From Incurvaria masculella (taxonomy: Eukaryota > Arthropoda > Insecta > Lepidoptera > Incurvariidae): DNA of 64,000 nt. Position 1 is the stretch's first letter; each line of letters opens with the position of its first letter. This document shows, one piece after another, positions 55,644 through 64,000 of this stretch. The DNA is taken from the NCBI GenBank assembly GCA_946894095.1, contig OX335647.2:19486001-19550000 (forward strand), given 5' to 3'. The notes under the pieces were generated by a model that ran no database searches, was not told the origin of the DNA, and saw nothing but the letters and a program-made list of their open reading frames with translations. The translations under genes and the position numbers were made by a program.

Positions 55644-55873
55644 CAGGCCTATTCCTGGAATTCCGTAATTAGGAATCAGGAATCCTGAGTCTAGAAAACC
55701 ACTTTTATAGCGGTTTTCAAAGGTATTTTTTCGACGGAAAACCTTGATTAATAAAAAAAAACTATGCTCCGGAATATTTTAGTCAAGATAATCGCTTTCA
55801 AAACCGCTATAAAAGCTGTTTTCGAGACTCAGGAATCCTGATTGCTGATTACGGAATTCCTGGAATAGGCCTG
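55644..55873. mobile_element. 230-bp foldback MITE with 73-bp arms
   Basis: The outermost 73 bases at each end (starting CAGGCCTATTCC, with GGAATTCCGTAAT, AATCAGGAATCCTGAGTCT and TTTTATAGCGGTTTT) are inverted copies with about six mismatches. They surround an 84-base centre. No convincing target duplication. Single copy in this window, but the structure is that of a long-TIR MITE. Confidence 0.85.
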
Positions 55874-56268
55874 CAGGACTTGTGCTATAATATAGCAGCG
55901 AATTCAAGATTGCATCGGCTGAGCGGATCTGTCCGCCGGACTTATGCGTTCTTGTCTTGAGTGCAATTGACGGATGGATCCGTTGGAAAAATGTTACTTA
56001 GAAATGCTTTGTTTCGTGAGTGAGTTTAGTTCACATTCAAAGTAAAGTTGAAATAAAACGTAAAGACAAGAACATTTTACACTTAATTTATTAAATACGA
56101 AACCAAAAATATTTTTTTTTATGGATTTCCGAGCATGTTTGGTCTCTCAGCACCCAGCCGTACCGGCTTTTCATAAATAAAAAAAAAACATGTCTATGTA
56201 CGTTTGCATTCCGCTAGTATTGTATAATTCATCTATCGAATACTTACATATGTTTCTTGTCAACGCAT
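55874..56268. other. no gene seen
   Basis: Non-coding spacer. Confidence 0.4.
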
Positions 56269-56808
56269 TTAAGGTGGCCCAACCCGCTCAACTCCCCATA
56301 CAAACGGGGAAAGAAGATCACTCCCATATTTCTTATCAGAGATCCCAAATTTTGCTCAAAAGAGCTTTATTTAATCGAACTAGATGTATGATGACCGTTG
56401 GCATTGTAAAATAGTGTTTGGTTTCTAAGTTATAAGGTCCGAAAGTTCGAATTTTTCGCGCGTTTTATACAATAACTTTGTTGGTTTATTACGCAATGAT
56501 AAAGTAAGAAAATCTTAAAAAGATTAGTCATCAGACATAGCTTATTTAATCAAGATTTATAATCTATTTGGTTTTTGTTAGATTTTTGACTACAGCGGTC
56601 GTGGTTTACTTTTAGCTATAAGTAATTTTGAAATCAAAATTTTCGTAAATCTTACACTATGCACATTGTCTTTTTTGTGGACATCTTGCATCTTCATCAT
56701 CACGGAGCCTGTCTTATTCTTTGAAACAGAGAAGGCCCCAGAGAGCAACAGCACGGTTTCGTACAGTGCCCGCGAATGAGTTAGTCCCGCCGGGTTGGGC
56801 CACCTTAA
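56269..56808. mobile_element. TTAA-flanked MITE, copy 6
   Basis: TTAA at 56269-56272 and 56805-56808; termini GGTGGCCCAACCCGCTCAAC and GGTGGCCCAACCCGGCGGGA (read inward). CCCAACCC subgroup, same orientation as the copy at 50060-50609. The frame at 56190-56414 crosses its left border and is not a gene. Confidence 0.9.
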
Positions 56809-58015
56809 GATTAATTTTGTTACAGTTCTGGCTTACGCAAGGTTACGACCATATGGAAGCTTGGTGTTCTACTGTACACACACACGCGTATATTTGAGGC
56901 GATACAAGAGAATTTCCCTAGAGACTTGACGGCATCTATCATCTTAGAATATTCTCCTGCGGCGACGATGCATCAATCAATAACTAACTTTCAATCTTAG
57001 AAAAAGGCTTTAACGTTTCATATTATAAATATTAATTTACTTGTTTTATAAAAATAGGCCCATTGTTGGGCTGTGCTCGCTTTGCGATTTGAAAGTGATT
57101 TGCTCGCTAATAACAAAAAAAAATATCTGTTGAATCGATCTGTTGATCATTTTATTACAGTCTGTCCGATTGCTACCAGACTGTACAAGATCACTGAGCT
57201 AATCTGAATATTACTATTAAAATTTAATCTAAATTGGTCCAGCCGTTTTGGACTTCATGAGAACATACACAATACATCGAATTGTATTTATCGAGAAGAA
57301 GAGGAATTCGAAGCGTACTCAAAAATGGAACGCGATGTCCAAGCAACCGGATGTCCTGGGCCACTCCGCGATGAAGTCGTCTCGGGTGACAGGCGAGTCG
57401 CAACGTCACCGCCGGTCACCGGCCGTCACTGATCGGCTGCTGCTGTCACCGCTCGGCGGAGTGACGTGAGCGCGGTCACCCCGCGGACTGTCGCGGACAC
57501 ACTCCGTCTCTGTCGGGCGACGCTCATCCGTCTTCGTCCGAAATGGATGGATGACTTCATCCTGGGATGGCCGATGTAAAGTACTCCAAAGGTCCATTGC
57601 GCCGCTGTTTTAAGTAAAGGCTGTAACATTTCGCGCAGACATTGAATTTATTTTTAAAGCCTTAAATTTCTTCAACATATTTCATATTTGAGTAATTTTG
57701 TTTTTCATTGTTTAAACATAGTGTGTTTTGAAGTTGTCAGAATATAAATCGACCGCAGAAACATATGCGTTCTTCGAGTTTAGCAGTGCCGTAACTTTCT
57801 TACCAATTTTGGGTACCAACAAATCCCGAGTTCCGCGTTCATAAAAATGGCAAATATAACCAATAAACCTAAAGTTTATATCGAGGATACAGTCACAGTG
57901 TGATATATGTAATGTCACTTATCAAAAACCTCTTTAATATTTCTAGGTATAAACTTACTGGACGGAAACATTATTTGACTTAACATACGAAAAAAAAATC
58001 GAAATCGAGTAGAAT
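56809..58015. other. no recognised gene; repeat trace and GC patch
   Basis: TAAATTGGTCCAGCCGTTTT at 57229-57248 is a trace of the repeat family at 3736-3968. A GC-rich patch at 57340-57545 carries frames on both strands without domains. Confidence 0.4.
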
Positions 58016-58147
58016 CAGTCAGTCAGTCACCGTGTTTGCGTCCACTGCTGGACATACGGCTCTCCAATTTTTCACCAGTCCTTCCGTCCCTGACCGGTAC
58101 GAAACCACTGCTTTCCGCCGACGCACTTGATGTCGTCGTCCCACCTG
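58016..58147 (-). pseudogene. LINE C-terminal fragment
   Basis: On minus the frame reads WDDDIKCVGGKQWFRTGQGR, then KDW, an in-frame stop, KIGEPYVQQWTQTR. This matches the end of the LINE at 3298-3400 (EDDIKCVGGKQWFR), and TGACTGACTGA is shared at the 3' border. Short, 5' truncated and broken by a stop. Confidence 0.7.
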
Positions 58148-58612
58148 GGTAGAATGCACACGGTGAACTAAAGAGTGGGACAAATTATACAACGTAAAAG
58201 GTCAACAGAGAATGCGAAAATAGTTTTCTGACGAATGTGGCATGTGTTCTAGAATTTAAATTCACTTGTTAACCTTTCTTAGTCGTAAGCAAGCAAATAG
58301 TCATCGTTTAACTAGAAAGAAATCATGCAAAACTTACAATAGCTACTTTACTTTGTTGTTTAATTAAATGTGAAGACATGTACATGTCAGGTAGGCTTTA
58401 AACCTCCCTCAAACAGTGTGTTACGTGAATTATATTAAACAATTATATATGTTTACCTTTTCTGTAAGTGGGAATTCTACATTGTATTTGTTTGGTAGAA
58501 CGTGCACGCAAATGGCAATGTCGTTGCATGTCGCCAGTGGCATGGTCATTGTAACGACCTTGCTACTTGACGGCGGACTGACGGCTTAAGTGAAATTACT
58601 ACGTATATGTCA
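58148..58612. other. no gene seen
   Basis: Non-coding spacer. Confidence 0.4.
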
Positions 58613-59018
58613 GCGGCTCGTAGCCTAGTGGCGCGGGGACTGGCCTAGCGTACCAGAGGCCCGGGTTCAATACCGACTTGCACCACTGTCTTTCTATTTC
58701 AGAGTTCGATAAGTGCATTTCGTCACGAATGCGAGCTGCTCCATGGTTCGGAATCCATGTAAAACTGTAGGTCCGCTTCCCCTACTAGGTGGTAGGGTTT
58801 AAGCCCGCCCGGGTTGGTACCATCGCATTGGATGAAAAGATGGTCGAAGCGGCAATGAAAAATTGTCCGTGTTTTCCATCCAGTTCAATGTAGCCGTGCT
58901 CATAAAGGGAAGGTCCTGGCATGGCACCTAATTCCTTCGGGAATGTGGTGTATTGGGCTAATATCATAACGGTAGTTGTGTGGTATTAGCCATCCATGTC
59001 AGGTCGCATAAAAAAAAA
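58613..59018 (+). repeat. SINE, full length, tRNA-derived head
   Basis: Reference copy for the family. A box TAGCCTAGTGGCGCG at 58621 and B box CCCGGGTTCAATACC at 58660 form a tRNA-type pol III promoter. Then come the body (ATTTCGTCACGAATGCGAGC, GCTCCATGGTTCGGAATCC, AGGTGGTAGGGTTTAAGCCC, CATCGCATTGGATGAAAAGA) and tail (CATCCAGTTCAATGTAGCCG, GGGAAGGTCCTGGCATGG, GTATTAGCCATCCATGTC), ending in AAAAAAAAA. A minus frame at 58785-58967 is a shadow. A 4-base GTCA at both ends is too short to be a sure target duplication. Confidence 0.85.
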
Positions 59019-59589
59019 GTCAAATCCTGCAAATCTAGCCGAATTTCCCCCAAACGTCAGTTGCGTAAACGCAACGGAGATCGCTGATAATTATCTTTTT
59101 TTAAGGTGTGATATTTTTGGCATATTGTGTCTTTCAGCCTTTTGAGGGACAGACATGAAATACACTACGATACAATACACGAAATACATACGAATGAAAT
59201 ACGCGAAAAAAGGTATGAAAATTTAGAAGCAGAGACTATATTATTTACCCCATTGTCATATAATCGGATTTGCTTTAGAATGTGTAGTAGTTCTAAGGAA
59301 CCAGTAATCGAGATAAAGTATACACTGTGTGCAGCATTAAGCCTGTCATTAACCTTATTAGGTAACCTAGAGGTAGTAGGTAGATACTACCTACGCCGAA
59401 ATATGAAGATTGGAACCATTTCATTAAAAATGTTTATTTAACAATACTATTACCTAAAATTATTTCAATAACAATTTAAGAATGATAAGACCATATCTTA
59501 ACATCACCATAATATTACTGCTTCAAAACGGATACATAGCAAGAAGATTGAAAATGTATTATTTTCCCTGAGTCGCCCATATTAATATA
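59019..59589. other. no recognised gene
   Basis: AT-rich. The 104-codon frame at 59127-59441 contains repeated (A/G)AAATAC(A/G) words (ATACACGAAATACATACG) and no recognised domain. Confidence 0.4.
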
Positions 59590-60873
59590 ATAGGTCGGGG
59601 AAAAAGTCTTTTCGCATTATAGTATGTATGAACTTGTAATAAAATCTCTTTGGCTATACTATTTGTATCTGGCTGGTTTTGGTATCATTGAAAGTTTAAA
59701 TTTTAAAGAACATAATTCCAAATTCAAATTAGGAAAATGTGTGATTCTCATTTGTTTTTCGTACTGTCAAAATGAGTGAATCTAATGAAGAAATTCGATA
59801 CATTTTAAAATTTTACTACAAAAAAGGTAAAAATGCAACGCAGGCCGCGAAAAAAAATTGCGATGTTTATGGACCTAGTGCAGTGCCTGTGAGAGTAGCA
59901 CAAATTTGGTTTAAGCGTTTTCAATCCGGAAATTTTGATGTCAAAGATGCACGTCGCTCTGGTCGCCCTATTACGGATAAAATGGATGCCATTTTTGAAA
60001 AAGTGGAGCAAGATCGGCATATCAGTAGTTACGACGTAGCTGAAGAACTAGGAATTGACCACAAAACAGTTTTGGCGCATTTGAAAAAAACTGGGTACAC
60101 AAAAAAGCTCGATATTTGGGTACCTCACGAGCTCACTGAAAGAAACCTAATGAACCGTGTACTCATTTGTGATTCTTTATTACGACGTAATGAAACCGAA
60201 CCATTTTGGAAGAAGCTGATAACTGGTGATGAAAAGTGGATCACGTACGACAAGAACGTGCGAAAAAGGTCGTGGTCAAAGGCCGGTCAAGCTTCACAGA
60301 CTGTGGCGAAACCCGGGTTATCTCGCAACAAGGTGATGCTGTGTGTGTGGTGGGATTGGAAGGGCATTATTCATTATGAGCTGTTACCACCAGGCAGGAC
60401 CATCGATTCTGAACTCTACTGCGAACAACTGATGAGATTAAAGCAAGAAGTTGAGAGAAAGCGGCCGGAATTAATCAACAGAAGGGGTGTGGTTTTTCAT
60501 CATGATAACGCTAGACCTCACACATCTTTAGCCACTCAGCAAAAACTAAGAGAGTTTGGCTGGGAGGTGTTAATGCATCCGCCGTATAGTCCTGACCTTG
60601 CACCTTCAGATTTCCACCTGTTTAGGTCTCTTCAGAATTCTTTAGGCAGTGTCAGGTTAACATCACGAGAGGACTGCCAAAACCACTTGTCGCGGTATAT
60701 TGATCAGAAGTCCCAATATTTCTATAGCGATGGGATCATGTCCCTACCTACAAGATGGCAAAAAGTTATCGAACAAAATGGTACCTACATACTTTAGTTA
60801 AATGTAAATAAACCATATTAAAAAATGTTTTGAATTTTCTTAAAAAATGCGAAGAAACTTTTTCCCCAACCAA
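59590..60873 (+). mobile_element. mariner transposon, copy 2 (1284 bp)
   Basis: Complete element with TA at 59588-59589 and 60874-60875. Ends ATAGGTCGGGGAAAAAGTCT and TTGGTTGGGGAAAAAGTTTC (read inward). Same length as copy 1, opposite orientation, with an intact transposase frame. Few differences overall. Confidence 0.95.
59772..60797 (+). CDS. mariner transposase (Tc1/mariner, DD34D), intact frame
   Basis: A 341-residue transposase with the same architecture as the copy at 8478-9503: helix-turn-helix half at about 1-110, WVPHEL at 116-121, D153, D245 and D280 all present, spacing DD34D. The start ATG at 59772 follows TGTCAAA and agrees with the other copy. Differences from copy 1: N29, P39, Y87, L104, W146, S184, L205, D320 and I322 (copy 1 has I, S, N, F, L, T, I, N, T). 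None touches the catalytic residues; N29 and P39 lie in the first helix-turn-helix and could affect end binding. Activity is untested. Confidence 0.97.
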   Translation: MSESNEEIRYILKFYYKKGKNATQAAKKNCDVYGPSAVPVRVAQIWFKRFQSGNFDVKDARRSGRPITDKMDAIFEKVEQDRHISSYDVAEELGIDHKTVLAHLKKTGYTKKLDIWVPHELTERNLMNRVLICDSLLRRNETEPFWKKLITGDEKWITYDKNVRKRSWSKAGQASQTVAKPGLSRNKVMLCVWWDWKGIIHYELLPPGRTIDSELYCEQLMRLKQEVERKRPELINRRGVVFHHDNARPHTSLATQQKLREFGWEVLMHPPYSPDLAPSDFHLFRSLQNSLGSVRLTSREDCQNHLSRYIDQKSQYFYSDGIMSLPTRWQKVIEQNGTYIL

Positions 60874-61640
60874 TATTTGCTTGAAGTTATGGCATTTACA
60901 CATCACGTAACAGCTAAATAGATGCAATTTTTCCCAGAGTTGTCACGTACTATTGTTGCACTCTCGACATGATTATGTACACATTCTGGGAAACGATACA
61001 TTGATTGAAGTTCACATTGAAGGTGCTTCACGGTTGGCGCACTCTGCACTTTGATAAAGCAGCATTCACACCGGTCGATATGGAGAAAGAAAATATTATC
61101 ATTGTGTACATTTTGACAGTACTTACCATGAAGCGGTTATAAGGCAAGCGGTGAAAAAAAAGGTTCACTTAGATTTCTAGATACTTACCGGTAGATAGGT
61201 CCATGTTCAGTAAAGGTATTTTTACGTATATTTAAGGTATTTTAAACGAGGCGTGTTTGTTCCTTCGTTAAATTTCCAGCACGGTTCAATAAATTAAAAT
61301 GTACAAACGGTGATATACAGGTAACTATATTGTAGTTTATTAAGCATTTAATTTGGAAATACCAGATTTATATTTAATTTAAATTTTAAATAGATATAAA
61401 AACATAACATTGAGGAATAGGCAGAAATGATAGAGTGCCAGGCGGTATGATTAGAGCCATGCATCTCTTAGTACTTATCCGTGCGACGAATTTGACCTTT
61501 ATTATCATGGTGTATTTGGTCTTGGTAAGTCCTGGTTGTCCATCCATCTTAGATATGATCTTGATCTATGATAATCCTTGCCATGAAGATTTTGTTTGTC
61601 TTTTGTAATCGTGCAATGCTTTCATGAACATTTATTAATT
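60874..61640. other. no gene seen
   Basis: AT-rich. Bases 60874-60881 (TATTTGC) resemble the flank of mariner copy 1 (ATATTTG read on minus) for only four bases beyond the TA, which is probably chance. Confidence 0.45.
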
Positions 61641-61890
61641 TTTAGGGTTCCGTACCCAAAGGGTGCCAAAGGAACCCTAATACTAAGCCTCCGTTCGTCC
61701 GTTCGTCTGTCACAGAGCTGTATCTCATGAACCGTAAAGGTAGGCAGATGACATTTTCACAGAATGTGTATTTATTTTGCCGCTATAAAACAAAACAATA
61801 ATAAACATTAGATACAAAAACTTTTTTTTTTCTTTCTACATTTTGTACGATGGTACGGAACCCTTTGTATGCGAGTTCGACCGGTTTTTT
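61641..61890 (-). repeat. ACCGGCCAAGTGCGAGTCGG repeat, copy 5
   Basis: Reverse copy from TTTAGGGTTCCGTACCCAAA to TGCGAGTTCGACCGGTTTTT, slightly shortened at the GGCCAAGTGCG end. Microsatellite nearly lost (CCGTTCGTCCGTTCGTCTG). Confidence 0.8.
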
Positions 61891-63410
61891 TAACGGCTTT
61901 ACATTATAAAAATATAGCAATGAAAATTCCAAATGTGTAAATTCTCATCATACATAGGTGCTAGTTTGAACACTCGTATCGACTTTTTAAATCGCTGGAG
62001 TTGAATGTGAACGTATCTCGTGCCGAATGCGTGACAGGTAACTCGGCGAACCGATAAAGCGCACGTGTGTGCAGTAAGTGCAGTGTTTGTAATGAGAACT
62101 CACAACATGAATAGTGCCAGTTGTAACATGACTTCTTGCATGCCGCCGCAACGCACCGCGGAGCTAAGGACGTGGCGCAAAATAAGACATTTCTTTAGGG
62201 GCTGACCCTAGCCATTTTGGAAACATTCAAGAAAAAGTCCATTGAAGATATTGTACACATTGGCTATCATTATTTATTTGAGAAAAGACCACAAGATGGC
62301 AATGACCTTAAATTTTGCTTAAGTTTAAAACATAGAACCTCCTCTTTTTGTGAAATCGGTTAAAACAGATGTGTAGTCTTGAAACCTGTTTCTATCAAAT
62401 GTTACCCACCTGAAATAATTAGCCGTTGCAGTACAATAATACAGATTTCTGAAAATTTATTTTACACTGAAATGTAAAATATCTTTGTACTCTATCATTT
62501 CACTACATACATCTCATGCTTTTCCCAAAGTCTATGTGGACTTCTCAGTGGTAACAAAAGTATAGGACGCCTTACGTTATTTTTCTCCATGTATGTTATA
62601 CGCCTAAAAATTATACCGAAAATCTAGTAGGACATGTGCTTTCATTTTTTCTGGGTGCTCAATTTGCTATATCTATCGCTGACGTTCCTCAGTCCATGGC
62701 TAGACATCTGTCCGTAATAAATCATAGTTTTTTCCCCAACAAGGCAGAGTGCATCACGAACACGGCAGATCTACAGGGTCTGGTCTGGCCGCACTTCTGT
62801 CGAGCGGGAAGGAACATTTTGCATGTTGTGGTAGATCATTATCATAATATTAACATTATCATTACGATATTGGATAGAAGCTTAATTAGGAAATTTCAAT
62901 GCATTTATTAATAAAATTATTTAAAAAAAAACATCCCATTTGGAGTAATTCATCAAGTGTTGACATTAGACCATACTTTTTTATGAATATTTGAAATAAA
63001 TAACAGCGAAGGTTGGATTTTTTTTTTTAAATATAAACCATCCATCACTTCACAAATTTGCTGATATATGCTCTTTTGCTTGTTTAAAGGCTTAACAAGA
63101 AACAACCTTGAAATGTTAGTTATTTTTTATTTCCATAGTATTTACAATACTGATTAAATGTTACATATATTTTTTGTAACTTTAATTATCTTAATAACCG
63201 ACAGCTTGAGGGGTAACTTTACCTTTGTACATAAAATGTGTGTCTAATATACATACGAGATGTACAAATGTCATGCTCGTACTGTGCTCGCCGCCTGCAC
63301 TTGTTTATTAGATAAACGGCATCAATAGGCCGAGTAATATGAAATTAATTAATAAACCTGCTCCGTGCCTACACTAAGAGTGAAGCAGGGAAGACTGGAA
63401 CTCGTTAGGT
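61891..63410. other. no recognised gene
   Basis: Mostly AT-rich. The 91-codon frame at 62636-62911 (MLSFFLGAQFAISIADVPQS...) has no domain I know and no clear promoter or splice signal. Confidence 0.4.
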
Positions 63411-63712
63411 AAAAAAACCGGTCAAGTGCGGGTCGGATTCGCACACGAAGGGTTCCGTACCATCGTACAAGATTTAACAAAAAAAAAATTAACACATTTT
63501 TGTACGGGGGGCCCCCTTTAATTATTATTATTTTTTTATTTTACCTATTTGTTTTTATAGCGGCAAAATTGACTCCGTGAAATTTTCAGTTTCCTACCTA
63601 TTACGGTTTACGAGATACAGCCCTGTGACAGAAGGACGAACGGACGGACGGACAGCGGAGGCTTAGTAATAGGGTTCTGTTTTTATCCTTTGGGTACGGA
63701 ACCCTAAAAACC
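63411..63712 (+). repeat. ACCGGCCAAGTGCGAGTCGG repeat, copy 6
   Basis: From AAAAAAACCGGTCAAGTGCG to TTGGGTACGGAACCCTAAAA. Microsatellite GACGAACGGACGGACGGACA. Confidence 0.85.
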
Positions 63713-64000
63713 AGCTTGCTTGTCATTTAAAAAATTATTATAAATGTAATAAAAGTGTATAAGAAATTAATTTTGCATATATACTACATTTTAGAAACCC
63801 CATAAATATTTGTAAAACACGATTGTAGAAAAATATTTTCATGACATTTATTGCTTTGATAAACCTAATATCACCTAATATGTGAAGTTTATGGATTTAT
63901 TACAGTGGACGGTACTATAAATGCCACTCTCCAAAATGTCGCTCCTTTTATCGCTCGCGCTTATTCTACTCAGAAATAGATTGAAAGTGGTGCATGAACG
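63713..64000. other. no gene seen
   Basis: AT-rich sequence to the end of the window. Confidence 0.4.

Noticed and set aside
1..64000. CRISPR array, operons, riboswitches, prokaryotic promoters
   Set aside because: The dispersed repeats are not regularly spaced, and the sequence has the character of insect nuclear DNA.
1..64000. Integrated virus or long terminal repeat retrotransposon
   Set aside because: No gag, pol, envelope or capsid-like frame and no paired long direct repeats were seen.

Overview
This window looks like nuclear DNA of a moth or butterfly (Lepidoptera). It is AT-rich, has no bacterial or viral gene organisation, and is packed with repeats. The organism is inferred from the repeats: the cecropia/mellifera-like mariner pair, the interspersed repeat running from ACCGGCCAAGTGCGAGTCGG to GGGTACGGAACCCTAAAAA, short non-LTR retrotransposon (LINE) tails, and SINE bodies ending in a CATCCATGTC-rich tail plus an A-run. 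I recognise these from memory of lepidopteran sequence. No complete cellular protein gene was recognised, so the window is best read as intergenic and/or long-intron DNA.

The only intact proteins are two mariner transposases of 341 residues (8478-9503 on minus, 59772-60797 on plus), each inside a 1284-bp element flanked by TA. The left copy sits inside an older interspersed repeat, so the filled and empty target can both be read.

The best host-gene candidate is at 600-680. It is a short, GC-rich, arginine-rich open frame with a good start context and a splice donor, resembling a first exon encoding a mitochondrial leader. GC-rich islands at 21050-22560, 38870-39090, 51475-51790 and 53455-53590 may be promoters or noncoding exons; none gave a recognisable protein.

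Non-autonomous DNA elements are abundant. Six copies of a roughly 550-bp TTAA-flanked family are present, two of them abutting through one shared TTAA at 50060-50063. Three other short inverted-repeat elements also end in TTAA. A 323-bp MITE occurs twice with the same flanking host sequence. There is also a hAT-type MITE (27824-28313) and several foldback elements.

Retroelement remnants include a LINE insertion with textbook twin-priming structure and an 8-bp target duplication (3289-3707). There are also Penelope-like pieces: a GIY-YIG-region fragment at 35805-36290 and an insertion with a 13-bp target duplication at 24292-24597. These carry hammerhead-like hairpin cores. About eleven SINE copies share one body and tail. 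Some have a tRNA-like promoter head, and at least two (probably three) have a head derived from 5S rRNA. That head swap is the most unusual system seen here.
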